NCBI GenBank assembly: GCA_026168455.1
Contig: CM047425.1
Span: 41,498,711 to 41,562,710, forward strand
Direction: 5' to 3'
DNA length: 64,000 bases
DNA from: Theocolax elegans
Taxonomy: Eukaryota > Arthropoda > Insecta > Hymenoptera > Cerocephalidae
A program made the position numbers and the translations under genes. The notes under the pieces were generated by a model. The model was not told the DNA's origin. It worked only from the letters and a program-made list of their open reading frames with translations, and did not search any database. Positions 33,014 to 45,187 of this stretch are shown one piece after another (the stretch's first letter is position 1; the number at the start of each line of letters is the position of its first letter).

Positions 33014-33906
33014 TATACATGTAGATATTGGATAGAATATATCGTATATATATGTATATATATATATATATAGATCCACCCATATACATATATATATATA
33101 TGGGTGGTTCTCTGTGACATCGAAGAGGAATAAAATGGATATTGCTATAACTGTGGGAATATGTTTTGGAGGTGTCCAGTAGTTCTCCTGAATTTTTTCA
33201 GATTTTTTCGGGACCATTATTTTAAGTTACAGAGAGTCTAATTTGACATTTTAGCGCTTTTTTGCATTATATGCCCATTTTCATGAATTTGTAGCTCCCG
33301 GGGCATGCATTTTTCACTAAAAACATAAATATGGCTTTTTTTGTAAAATTTCCTGTATTTTTCATTAAAAATACTTTCAAAGTTATAAATGTATGCTGTC
33401 ACACTCTTGTAAGCCATTTAAACCTTAAAAAGTGAAACTCAGCAATTCTGCTCCGGACTCTGGAAAACTAATAGTATCTAAAAGATGTCTTTTTATAGTC
33501 AGAAGCTGCCTATAAATTTACAGAGTGGGTCTAAATCATTAAGATGACATATGGTCAAAATATTTGGGAAAAGTGCCCGAAATATTTATAGAAATGTATA
33601 TTTGTTGCCCTGTAACGATGAATTTGTTAGCATGATCATTGCAAAAAAATTTATGCATTTACCTTGGAGTGGTAGAAAAGTATATCCACTTTTGTCAGTA
33701 TCAATCTAATCTCTTGTATGCTGTTAGAATTACAAATATTATTATACGATTATAAAAAATTAATTTTTAAACATTTATAATGGTGGATTTTTAGCTTTAC
33801 AACCCTTACAAGAATTATGATACTAATCTGAAGGTTTACTATAAACATATCAACGTCATTATTATTATTATTATTAAAACAAAATGAATTTAAACGTTCG
33901 GTGATA

Positions 33907-33959
<53 letters not shown>

Positions 33960-34084
33960 TCGGTCTTTCCGAACTAAATGCTTTATTTTTGGAATAAAGC
34001 AGGCCCATTATACCCTTTGTCCACTATGGTTGGTGGATTTTCCCATAGTAAAGGCATTTTTTCAAAAATTAAAACAAACAATTA

Positions 34085-34162
34085 AAGGCGTTTCGTCCTC
34101 GATCCCCAGTTTGGACTCCTCAGTAAGGAACTGGAGATCATACCTTAGACGCCTGTCGCAAG
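34085..34162 (+). repeat. family C conserved block, copy 1
   Basis: Block running from GGCGTTTCGTCC to ACGCCTGTCGCAAG, with gatccccag...ctggagatc inside. Confidence 0.8.
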
Positions 34163-34609
34163 ATGAACTGCGAAGCCAGCAAGATGTTATGCGGCTATAT
34201 ATATAGAGGAGGACGACAATCTCTCCAACGAGTTAAGTCGTCTCCATCTAGCGGTGAGAAAGACCGCCAGCCAGAGTGCTACGTATTAGACCGAGTCGCA
34301 GGTTTATTAAAACACAATGAATTTAAACGTTCGGTGATAATATGTATATATAATTATCGGTCTTTCCAAAAATAAAGCATTTAGTTCGGAAAGACCGATA
34401 ATTATATAAATATATATATATATATATATATTCTCACCGAACGTTTAAATACATTGTGTTTTAATAAACCTGCGACTCGGTCTAATACGTAGCACTCTGG
34501 CTGGCGGTCTTTCTCACCGCTAGATGGAGACGACTTAACTCGTTGGAGAGATTGTCGTCCTCCTCTATATATATAGCCGCATAACATCTTGCTGGCGTCG
34601 CAGTTCATC

Positions 34610-34688
34610 TTGCGACAGGCGTCTAAGGTATGATCTCCAGTTCCTTACTGAGAAGTCCAAACTGGGGATCGAGGACGAAACGCCTTTA
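34610..34688 (-). repeat. family C conserved block, copy 2 (inverted)
   Basis: Mirror of copy 1 across the central palindrome. Confidence 0.8.
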
Positions 34689-35765
34689 ATTGTTTGTTTT
34701 AATTTTTGAAAAAATGCCTTTACTATGGGAAAATCCACCAACCATAGTGGACAAAGGGTATAATGGGCCTGCTTTATTCCAAAAATAAAGCATTTAGTTC
34801 GGAAAGACCAATAATTATATATATATATATATTATCACCGAACGTTTAAATTCATTTTGTTTTAATAATAATAATAATAATGACGTTGATATGTTTATAG
34901 TAAACCTTCAGATTAGTATCATAATTCTTGTAAGGGTTGTAAAGCTAAAAATCCACCATTATAAATGTTTAAAAATTAATTTTTTATAATCGTATAATAA
35001 TATTTGTAATTCTAACAGCATACAAGAGATTAGATTGATACTGACAAAAGTGGATATACTTTTCTACCACTCCAAGGTAAATGCATAAAATTTTTTGCAA
35101 TGATCATGCTAACAAATTCATCGTTACAAGGCAACAAATATACATTTCTATAAATATTTCGGGCACTTTTCCCAAATATTTTGACCATATGTCATCTTAA
35201 TGATTTAGACCCACTCTGCAAAGTTATAGGCAGCTTCTGACTATAAAAAGACATCTTTTAGATACTATTAGTTTTCCAGAGTCCGGAGCAGAATTGCTGA
35301 GTTTCACTTTTTAAGGTTTAAATGGCTTACAAGAGTGTGACAGCATACATTTATAACTTTGAAAGTATTTTTAATGAAAAATACAGAAAATTTTACAAAA
35401 AAAGCCATATTTATGTTTTTAGTGAAAAATGCATGCCCCGGGAGCTACAAATTCATGAAAATGGGCATATAATGGAAAAATGCGCTAAAATGTCAAATTA
35501 GACTCTCTGTAACATAAAATTCTGATAAAATTCAGGAGAACTACTGGATACCGCTGAAACAGATTTCCACAGTTATAGCAATATTAATTTTTTTTATCTG
35601 CAATAAAATGAATTTTTCGTTCGTAAATATGTATATGTATATAATATATAATTTCGGTCTCAATCGAACTTAATTCTTTAAATTAAAATAAAGCGGGCCT
35701 ATCGTACTCTTTGTCCACTATGGATGGTGGAATATCACAGAGCACAGCCTTTTTTAAATCAACTA

Positions 35766-35843
35766 AGGGCGTTTCGTCCACGATCTCCAGCTTGGACTCC
35801 TTAGTAAGGAACTGGAGATCTTACCTTAGACGCCTGTCGCAAG
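35766..35843 (+). repeat. family C conserved block, copy 3
   Basis: Same block. It lacks the gaactgcgaagccagcaag extension that follows copies 1, 2 and 4. Confidence 0.8.
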
Positions 35844-36191
35844 AGTGTAGAGAGATAGTAGTCTCCATCTGGTGGTGTTAAAAAACGCTGTGCTCTGTGA
35901 TATTCCACCAATTATAGTGGACGAAGAGTATGATAGGCCCGCTTTATTTTAATTTAAAGCATTTAGTTCGATTGAGACCGAAATTATATATTATATACAT
36001 ATACATATTTACGAACGAAAAATTCATTTTATTGCAAATAACCTGCGACTCGGTCTAAGACGTCGCAAACTGGTTGGTGGTTTTTCCCACCACCAGATGG
36101 AGACTACTATCTCTCTACACTCGTTGGAGAGATAGTCGTCTCTTTTCTATATATATAGCCGCAGAACACCTTGCTGGCGTCGCGGTTCACC

Positions 36192-36270
36192 TTGCGACAG
36201 GCGTCTAAGGTAAGATCTCCAGTTCCTTACTGAGGAGTCCAAGCTGGAGATCGAGGACGAAACGCCTTTA
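36192..36270 (-). repeat. family C conserved block, copy 4 (inverted)
   Basis: Contains a perfect 9-bp inverted repeat, GATCTCCAG and CTGGAGATC, with a 21-nt loop. Confidence 0.8.
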
Positions 36271-36479
36271 GTTGATTTAAAAAAGGCTATGCTCTGTGAT
36301 ATTCCACCAACCATAGTGGACAAAGAGTACGATAGGCCCCCTTTATTTTAATTTAAAGCATTTAGTTCGATTGAGACCGAAATTATATATTATATACATA
36401 TAATTTTTTTTATCTTCGATTTCACAGCGAGCCACCCATATATATATATATATATATAGATCGTTACAGAAGAAAGGGA

Positions 36480-37985
36480 ATCGTAAAACTCGCGTGTCCT
36501 ATCATAGAAAAAGTACCTGCACTAGGAGAGAAACCTCTACGCAGTGTAACGATGGTTACAACAGACCTCGTGCAACATATAATGATCCCTATGATTGTGA
36601 TTGTAGCGAGTTGTATAACTAAATTGAGGACATGGGTGCCCTATTCTCTTTGGAATACAACGAGCCACCTTTAGGAGATACGAAGGATCGACCTGGTTGT
36701 GTAAGAGTCCTCAGAGACTGGGGTTTCTCGTCAGCGAGGAGCATAGGGACCGCGAGAGCCCAAGCTGGTTAAGTACACTACCAGCAAAACGGCCGTCTGG
36801 GTGTGTCGAAATCTATATATATCTTGCAAGATGGTCTCCCCACTCCCCAGCTCCATCTGGGTAGAAGTGGCGGGTGTGCGTATTTACAGCTGCTAACTTC
36901 CGCCCAGTGACACCATCGAGGATTTCGCGAAGTCTCTGGACGCAATCGTCGACAGCGCACTATCCTCCCATTTTCCCGTTTGTAATTAGTGGGGAATTTA
37001 ACGCCTGGGTAACGGTGTGGGCAGCGTAAGGACGAACGTTCTCTACACTGGAGTTGGAGGTTGCTAACAAGAGGACGACTCCCACGTATGCAAAAGAGGA
37101 CAAGTCGTCCATAGTCGACCTAACCTTCATCGACCCATTCATGGTGGGGGAAAGGCTCGACTGGAGGATTAGAGATCGATACACGTGTATCGACCACCAG
37201 GCTATTGTGTACTAGCTCCAGCTGACCAAGGAGACCTGGGACTAAACTGCGGCTGGTGAAAAAGAGATGGGCACCAGAATCCTTTGATCAAGAGGTGATT
37301 CTTTGCTTCCTGGAGAGGAGTGGTGGAAGGAACACCCAACGAGAGAGCTCGAAACCTTGCGACGGCTATAACAGCGGCCTGCAAAGCATACATGGCCACG
37401 AATTTAAATCCTCGTGGCCGACCACCAGTCTATTGGTGGTCAGAGGAAATAGCGAAGCTACGTCGCGAATGTTTGGGGGCTAGAAGACTGCAATAAAGAG
37501 CAAGAAAGAAGCCGCAAGAAAGAGAAAAGAGCTCAGAACTGCCATCAGAGCCGCGAAGAGAAACGGCTGGCACGACTTCTGTGAGGAGATAGAAAACTAC
37601 TCCTAGGGCAGGCCATATAATACAGTCATGAATAAAATCAACCCCAGGGGTACGGCAACACCAACCTGCCCTGAATCCCTCGACAGAGTCGTTCGTCATC
37701 TCTTCCCACAATAACGGGACAGAGCACTGGATACGGGCTTGATGGCGATAGACGGTGCGGTCGAGCCGCCGGACGTATCGGAAGATGAGCTGAGAGTAGG
37801 TGCCTGGAAAGTCATCCTCAGGAAGGACCCGGGAGCGGACGGCATACCCGGCCTGGCAGTTAAGACCGCGACGCTGAAGGCCCCTAATCCTTTTAGGGAC
37901 ACTTTCAACGCATGCTTTAAGGATGGATGATTCCCGAATCAGTAGAAAGTACAGGGATTGGTGCTCCTACCGAAAAGAAAAGTAA
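36480..37985 (+). pseudogene. R1-clade LINE ORF2 relic (endonuclease to RT start)
   Basis: Plus-strand pieces in several frames. Endonuclease N-terminal part near 36790-36960 (VEVAGVRIYSC, DTIEDFAKSLDAIVDSAL). A catalytic-region equivalent ISGEFNAWVT near 36985, where the usual Asp is Glu. VDLTFIDPFMVGERLDWRI near 37110-37170. The linker follows near 37400-37600. An RT start lies at 37739-37930 (ILRKDPGADGIPGLAVKTA). It stops at about 37985 in AT-rich DNA. It belongs to the same clade as the minus-strand element at 29174-31145 but is older and retains the part that copy lost. Confidence 0.7.
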
Positions 37986-39470
37986 ATAACGTTAGTCTTG
38001 AAAATAAATTTAAAAAAACGAAATTTTATCGCAAAGTGGATTTATTCGCATTAAATTATCAAATTTTCACCACTTAATTAACTTTGTCAAATGATTTATT
38101 TTCTGGAAAATAAGAAAATTTTGGAAAAACGATAGAATTTTGTTAGAAAAATATTATCTTTTTTTAACAATTCCAAATACCAGTTTAGTATTATTTTATT
38201 TTAAACTCTTATTATATTATTTGTATTCCCGCTTTTCCAGAAAAATATTGAGTTTTCCATAGATTTTTCAGTTATATATTGTTATGAGTTACAAGAAACT
38301 CGTATATAAAGTTCTTACATTAAGAAAAAAATGTATTACATTCAAAGAAATATTCATTGAATTAAAGAAATAATCAATTTGCGGGTATGCGATGAAAAAT
38401 ATTATTACATGAAAAATAGAATGTATTTTCGTCACAACAATAATTGTTTGACGTTAAAAAATACTGCATTGTATGAAAAAATTTTTTATCAGCCTAAATA
38501 AGTAATTAAGTTAAAGAATGCATTCATTAGTTTAAAAACATTTTTTTCGATTCATTGCAAATTTTTTTAAAGCAATCTCGCATGATTTTATGTGAAACAA
38601 AAAATCTTAAAACAACGATCGTGTTTTTACATTAATCGCTTCTTTCTTTGATGTGAGCATATATGCCATTAATTTAAAAAAATCAATTATTTTAATTGGG
38701 AAAAAAAAGTTTTTAAGTCAATTAAATATTTCTTTGAAATAATCTCATTTATTTAAAAAAAATTCTATTAATAAATTAGAATGTGTTAAAGAGATCAACT
38801 TACCACATCAAACACGAGTGATTTTTAATTATTTCAATTGATTGATAACATTATACTTACTTTATTTATTAGAATATTATTCCATTTGGGAATTTTTTTT
38901 CTTAGTTCTAATTCGCTTTAACATTCTACACATCGTATTGATATAAACGCATACGTTTTACATATAAACACTTAATATATTAACTAATAATCGCAATCGC
39001 TCGCATATCGCATTATAAATTTCATACATTTTCGTTCCTATACACTAACTGTTGTTACTTTCTAGTAATTGCGAGTTTTTTTTTCGATCTGTGGCATTAT
39101 GTAATGTCATGAAATGGAAGTCTCTAAATCACTTTTAAAATATTACACTAATACTATTCCGTTTGTTATATATATTATATGCGTTAAAATAGGTATAGTT
39201 TTGTAAAGTCTTTCGAGATTACGCTCTTATAGAGGTACATTTTAATCTAATGATTTTTTTCTTTTCAAACATACTGACAGGTACACTTTGATCTTTTCTG
39301 GCACGCAGGGCACACCCAACCCCGACATCTATATCAATAATACCACTGTATCTGTACTTTTAATTACCTGTAATATTGGCGAATGCGAAACTTGTATGAA
39401 TCTTTTTGCGTTATTTGTTCATCATATTTCTATTATTTATTGTGTGCGCATTGAACGCGTCAACTCGAAA
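37986..39470. other. AT-rich non-coding stretch
   Basis: No gene, large inverted repeat or tandem array recognised. A 64-codon open frame at 39288-39482 has no recognisable content. Confidence 0.4.
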
Positions 39471-39489
39471 CCAACCACGTAGTAAGAGA

Positions 39490-39650
39490 CACAAGTCACA
39501 ATTACGTAAACATAAAACTGTTTTTCGAAAACTAGTGAAAGCACGAATAAATCTTAATCCTAAAAAGTAACTAATTGTGCAACGTGGTGGAGTTTTACCA
39601 GCTTTACTCGCACCATTTATATATATATATGGTTTTAGCAACTCTTGTGT
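39490..39650 (+). pseudogene. Polinton small basic core-like protein, fragment
   Basis: A basic stretch (RKHKTVFRKLVKARIN) with an in-frame stop is followed by GGVLPALLAP. This basic-then-GG-hydrophobic plan is that of the small core or membrane-associated protein found in Maverick elements. The hydrophobic part dissolves into (TA)n at 39617. Confidence 0.45.
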
Positions 39651-39663
39651 CTAGGTGATTAAT

Positions 39664-40470
39664 GATGTGGAACATGCTCCGAAAATGGTTCTCGTTCCAT
39701 AAGAAAATTTGGAGCGTATGAGACGACAATTATTATTTGATAGTAGTATGAAATCCTTACAAACACGTTGTGCAACCATGAGTAGACTCGATGCAAACAT
39801 GAAATATATTTTAAACTCCAACACATACAAAGAAGAAGGAGAAAAATAGAATCTTTACAAACAAGTTTTACAATGATATCTTTATTTTAGAAATAACGAT
39901 ACTCGTCACAATAAAACGAAAGCAATGAAATAAATGAATGATTTTGGCGATGATGAGGTAATAAAATTACGAGAATATAATATGAGGAAACGCTAGCGGA
40001 AAATGCGTGATTGAGACCGTTCCAGTCAAATTTCAAAAAATGGCTGTTAACATATTACACCATCTGAGAAGTTATGTAAATGCATAGTGGAACGATAGAG
40101 GTCAAATGATAATAGATGGCGCACCGATGAAGGGTATGAATATTATTGATCTGGTAAATGACACCGTAAGAAATAGAAAAAGAATGCCTCCACAGGGTGC
40201 CGCTCAGTTTGCATCATTACTTCAACGCACATCAGTTCCCAGATAATACATTGGAAACGAACGTCTTTGGAGAGAAATCGCGAAGAAATCGTCACCATCC
40301 AGTTCTTCATCGACAGATACGTACGCATATATTAGCAAAATTTGACACTACAAGTAGCACTCATTTGAAAAGAAAAGCAAGTTTCATTTCTACGGGTAGC
40401 TCGGACGAGAACGATCAAACCCCACATGCTAGTAGGGTTAAAACACCCGTGAAACCTACTAATTTATTGT
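39664..40470 (+). pseudogene. conserved Polinton protein, decayed
   Basis: Reading after 39664 gives APKMVLVP, then a helical region (TMSRLDANMKYILNSNTY). Later comes IIDGAPMKGMNIIDLVNDTV near 40110-40170 with stops and frame changes between. This is a Maverick gene of unknown function that I recognise by pattern only. The open frame 40197-40508 in another frame is probably read-through. Confidence 0.4.
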
Positions 40471-40477
40471 TGAAGTC

Positions 40478-40890
40478 ATGGCAGCGGCTAGCGGAGAAGA
40501 AAAGTTAGAAATGGATGACAGAAAGAGTGTACTAGACTCGTTAACTGAATTGCTTCCTTTTGAAATGCATGTACTCGGTTATAAATTTTATGGTCCAGGT
40601 ACAAAACTAGCTGAACGACTTGAGCGTGGTCAAATTGGATTAAATTGGACTAAATGATTGTTGAGAATACGATATTGCCTATTCTGATAAGAAGACGAAT
40701 CGAAAACAGGTCGACCGAGTTTTGGCTGAACGTGCTTGCGTGAACGTGAAACGTGAACTGCTAGTTATAAAAGAGCCCTAACGATGATGACTGTTTAATG
40801 TATGGTTAGTAAAATTACGTATGAAAATTTTTTCGCACGAGTCAAGAAAGCTATCAAGTGCAGGATAAAAGAAATCGTTAAAAGAGGTTG
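40478..40890 (+). pseudogene. Polinton phospholipase-A2-like domain protein, frameshifted
   Basis: The ATG at 40478 opens a 59-codon frame ending in a glycine-rich calcium-loop-type motif (YGPGTKL). After the stop at 40655 the family continues in another frame with YDIAYSD near 40665-40690. Secreted-type and parvovirus-like phospholipase A2 domains carry His-Asp at this catalytic position; here the His is Tyr. A basic region follows to about 40890. The domain is known from parvovirus capsids and from Polinton/adintovirus relatives, where it helps particles cross membranes. This copy is doubly dead. Confidence 0.6.
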
Positions 40891-40896
40891 AGAATT

Positions 40897-40990
40897 ATGA
40901 ATAATCAATTGGAACTCTTGTATTTCGGGTTAGTACAATCCACCCCATATACTAGAGTGGACAAATTGTTACAAGCGACCCGTAAAACGT
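40897..40990 (+). pseudogene. Maverick integrase, part 1 (N-terminus)
   Basis: From the ATG at 40897 about 31 codons follow in frame (LVQSTPYTRVDKLLQATRKT), the N-terminal helical region of Maverick integrases. The frame is cut at the TTAA where the foldback MITE begins. Confidence 0.55.
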
Positions 40991-40994
40991 TTAA

Positions 40995-41509
40995 GGGGAT
41001 GTCGGAGCTGTAGCCTCCATCAAAAGCCGCTCGATCTCGCGGCTTCGAATGACGCTGTAGTCAGGTGTCGATTTCTACGATAAACGTACTTAAAACATAA
41101 ATTACAAATTTTGCAGCTACATAGAGCTGTTGAAATATACTTTCCCCCCTAGCTATAACTAAAATTAAGTTAATTGTAATATTACTCTTGGCAGCAAATG
41201 TTTATTTTTTTAAAGAAATGTGAAATACGTTGCGTGTAGCATTACGGTAGATATAGATTCATTGAATATGAGACGTATTTCACATTTCTCTAAAAAAAAT
41301 AAACATTTGCTGCCAAGACTAATATTATAATTACCTTTATTTTAGTTATAGCTAGGGGGGAAAGTATCTTTCAACAGCTCTATATATCTGTAAAATTTAT
41401 AATTTATGTTTGAAGTACGTTTATCGTAGAAATCGACACCTGACTACAGCGCCATTCGAAGCCGCGAGATCGAGCGGTTTTTGATGGAGGCTATAGCTCC
41501 GACATCCCC
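40995..41509. mobile_element. TTAA-flanked foldback MITE (515 bp) in the integrase gene
   Basis: Nearly perfect inverted repeat. The left end GGGGATGTCGGAGCTG is mirrored at the right, arms are about 230 bp with a central spacer of about 50 bp near 41220-41275, and TTAA lies exactly at both ends (40991-40994 and 41510-41513). TTAA duplications are the signature of piggyBac-type transposition. Non-coding. Confidence 0.9.
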
Positions 41510-41513
41510 TTAA

Positions 41514-41584
41514 TGCACAACGCGTGATTGAAAGGCTCGAGAATTAAGATACGTACAATAAGCACAAATTTGTTAGACGTAGAT
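41514..41584 (+). pseudogene. Maverick integrase, part 2
   Basis: A short stretch between the MITE and the LINE continues the integrase frame (RVIERLEN, stop, DTYNKHKFVRRRF). It confirms that both insertions hit the same gene. Confidence 0.55.
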
Positions 41585-41601
41585 TTGTTCGACGTAGTTA
41601 T
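41585..41601. repeat. target-site duplication, left copy
   Basis: ttgttcgacgtagttat, identical to 46543-46559. Confidence 0.95.
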
Positions 41602-41864
41602 TTATTTATTTATTTCAGCCAACATGGCCCAGAAATGGACTTGGTTTACAATACTAACTTAACTCAACATTCTTCCATACATCATACCTTATTTACATTT
41701 TTACATTACATTTTTCAACAATAATAGTAGTTCAATAATACTTTATTAACTTAAGATAGTCTTTTTTACAACCTTTTTTTTTATTTCGTATATATTTCTC
41801 CATACACACTTCCATTCAAGGCTCTGCTTTACAATCTAGTTTAATTCGTTTTACATAGCAATAC

Positions 41865-44800
41865 CTAATTTCTTAAAACCTCATTTGCTTCCTTATATTT
41901 TTCAATCTTTTGCTTATTCTCACATTCTTTAATTTTCCTAATCCTACTGTCAATTTCTGCTATTGCATTGATCACATGTTTGTTTCCTACATCGCTTGTC
42001 GCATGTCTAATTATCTCCCTAAAATCTATTCCTAAGTTCCTAACAGTCTCTTTTGACATTTCGCATTCTGTTAAAAAATGATCTAATGTACCTTCTTGTT
42101 TTTCGCATAGCCTACATTTTCTTTTTGCATCCTCTAACCAGTGAAAATTCGCGTTTTCTAAGTTACCGCACCTAATTCTCGCCATAATTTGTATATCTTT
42201 TCCGTTTCTATTTCGTAGGTATTTTGGTAATTCATTGCACTTATGATTTTTATATCTTGGGTTGTACCTAGACTCTACAATTTTACTCCCTATTATTTGT
42301 TTTTCAATATCTAAGCTTCTTTCTAAAACTTCTTTATCTATTTCCTCTCCTTTCAATATTTTATCCTCTATATATTTCGTGCCAAATCCTAACCTGTTAA
42401 AGAACTTTTCTCTCTCTTCACTGTATTTTTCTTTAAGATTTCCTTTAACTTTTTCTTCCCAACATATTTTAAGTAACCTGTCATTTTCTAATTTAGCTAT
42501 TTTTTGTTCTAATTTGACTGCCCTTAAACCCCATTGTATTTTCATTTTCCTAGTGTCAGTCTCTTTATATATTATGTACATGGGTGTACTATAGTCTAAA
42601 TTTAAAATCCCTCTGATATAACTAGCTTCTATTATTTCTAATTCTTTAAACTCCTCCCATCTCCATATTTCTACCCCATATTCCATTACACTTCGTACTA
42701 AATAATTGAATAACATCATTCTCCTTCTGAAGTCTCCTTTACATTTCCTTTCCCCTAGCCCCCACGTTAATTTCGCAGCCACATGTCCTTTATTCTTTAA
42801 CTCTTTTATGTGATCCTTGTACGTAGCTTCCTTAGTAAAATTAGAACCTAAATATTTAAAATTGTTTACCTCTTCTATTTCACTTTTTTCCCAAGGCCAT
42901 TTTTCTTTTTTGCCATTTCTACCTTTATTAAAGACTAATATTTTTGTTTTTTGGCTACTTAGGATGAGTTTCCTACTTTTTAGAAATCTGTTTAATGTGT
43001 TTAGCATATCTATCATTGCAATCCTATTCTTAGACATAATGACTATGTCATCAGCATACGCCAATGACCAAATCCTTGTATTACCTACTTTTACCCGTCC
43101 TATTGTTCTATTTTCAAATTCTTTTTCTAAGCCTTCGATATATAAGCAGAACAGTATCGGGCTAAGAATACACCCTTGCCTAAGACCCTTTTTAGTCCAA
43201 AATTCTCGTGATATTTACTCCCCAATTTTTATCCTCATTTTAGTTTCTTCATAGATTCCTACAATCCTCTCTATTAAATATTTACTTATACCCATATTAT
43301 CCATTACTTCCCATAGCATATCTCTATCTACCGTATCAAAAGCAGCTTTTAAGTCTACAAAGGTTGCGAAAATTTTTTCTTTTCTTTTTTTTGCCACCTG
43401 AATTATATGATTTAATACGTATATATTATCCATAGTCGATCTACCTTTCCTAAAACCTGCTTGTCCTTCCGGCAGCAGTTTTTTTTCCTCTACTTCTTTT
43501 TCTAACCTATCTCTAATTAACTCTGTGTATAACTTATAAGCAGTAGTTAATAACGATATTCCCCTATAGTTGCCTGTCACGTTACTATCTCCCTTTTTAT
43601 ATAGCGGGACAATTAAACCCGTTTTCCATTCCTGCGGCATTTCTTCCCCATCCCAAATTTTTCCCAATATACAAACTAAACTGTCCACTAAACCTTCTCC
43701 TCCATATAACCACACCTCATTCGGTATTCCATCTACACCTGCTGCCTTCTTCTTTTTTAAAACATGCCAAGCCCTTCGTATTTCATTCACTGATATCTTT
43801 TCTTGTTCCTTTCTTTCTTTAACCTGTATATATTTTCTATTTCTTCCCAACATTCTCTCTTCTGATCCTTGCAATAAAGTATTAAAATACTTTACCCAAG
43901 TTTCTTCATCAATACTGCAATCCGTTTTACTTCTTATTTTTCTTGACTTATTAATATATTTCCAAACGTCCTTTTCATTGCGTAAACTTCTTAGTTCCGC
44001 CTCTTCCAATTCCTTCATTTCACCTTTTTTCTCTTCACAAAAATTTCTCCATGCTTTCCTTTTATTGTTGTATACTTCTTTTGGAATTTTCCCTTTCTTC
44101 CACTCTCCTAGTGCTTTCTTAACACCTCTTTTCATTCTTGAACATGTACTATTCCACCATTTTCTCGTTCCTAATTTCCACTTCATAATTTTAATTCTTT
44201 TTTTCTTCACATTTTTCTCCACCGTTTCTTTAACTTTTTCCCAACCTGTTACTGCTGAATCTGAAGCATTTATATGATTCTCGATTATTCTAGTTTTTTC
44301 CCTAAATTCTATGATGTCTTCTTCGCTCCAGGTAATTATTACTTTCATCCCTTCTTTTTCTTCTGTAACTTCATTTTTATTTTCATTTGTATAATCACTT
44401 AACTGTAGACAAACAGGTGCGTGGTCCGAATCTATTCTCTCATCTACCCTAAATAGTTCTACTCTATCCCACATTTCTAAATTTGTGATTATATAATCAA
44501 TTACCGAGCATCCCCTATTACCTAAAAATGTAAACTCCCCCTCCTCGTCCCCCTTTGCTACCCCATTTAGAATTATCCAACCGTTTTTTTCAATAACATC
44601 AATCATGCCCTTTCCTCCATTGCTAACACATTTATCTTTACTAACTCTTTTCTTACATATATTATTGCTGTCTAATCCTAAAAATTTTCCTTCCTCGCCA
44701 ATTCTTATATTAAAATCTCCTCCTATTATTAGCCTACTTTCCTCAAGTGTTCTATTTTCCTCTATACTTTCCCATATTTTAGCAGCCACACCTGTATTAT

Positions 44801-45187
44801 ACACGGACCAAATTTCAATCTTACCACATACTTCAATTATTTCGGACAATGCAAGTCCCTCCGCAATCTCAATTCCTATTTTACTCCCCTCCCTTACCCA
44901 GTTTTTCCTACATCCTATCAAAAATCCTCCCTTCGCTCTACCTTTTCTTTTTTCTTTTGTTGCTGCAATAATTACCCACATAAATTCTTTATTTAATAAT
45001 TTTTCTAGCTTCTTTTTATCTTTTTCTTCTACCCACGTTTCTGATAAACTAATAAAATCATGTTTTTCAATATACTTCCAAAAATCTCTATCCTTGTTCC
45101 AAATACCCGCTACATTCCAAAATATTATTTTTCTATTGTTTATCTTTTCTATACATGCCTCCGTCTTTCTACTCTTCCATTTCTGTT
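41865..45187 (-). pseudogene. LINE ORF2: endonuclease, reverse transcriptase, CCHC end; one stop codon
   Basis: The endonuclease begins at the ORF1 end (IIFWNVAGIWNKD), with catalytic IIGGDFNIRIG and IDSDHAPVCLQL. RT motifs follow: AAGVDGIPNEVW, GNYRGISLLTTAYKLY, QAGFRKGRSTMDNIY and TFVDLKAAFDTVDR. A TAA at 43215-43217 interrupts the protein, after which the same frame goes on with FWTKKGLRQGCILSPILF and the catalytic LAYADDIVIMS. A CCHC motif (CRLCEKQEGTLDHFLTEC) lies near the end. The frame has no other break in 1,100 codons. The first ATG (44981) lies inside the endonuclease, so translation presumably depends on ORF1. Confidence 0.9.

Larger units (their letters stand above)
33102..36437. 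mobile_element. family C compound foldback element, 3.3 kb
   Basis: The outer ends are inverted: GGGTGGTTCTCTGTGACATC at left, and GGGTGGCTCGCTGTGAAATC when the right end is read in reverse, both beside (TA)n. Inside, arms 33131-33960 and 34795-35585 are mirror images. The central palindrome at about 34375 joins two copies of a module, and two further module copies follow as another palindrome (35590-36405). Each module carries the same block of about 77 bp. No protein-coding frame is apparent. Confidence 0.8.

Noticed and set aside
33901..34608. Paired open frames with RGGRQSLQRVKSSPSSGEKD on both strands.
   Set aside because: Mirror copies of the family C module. Frames are short, start in (TA)n and are not kept in modules 3 and 4.
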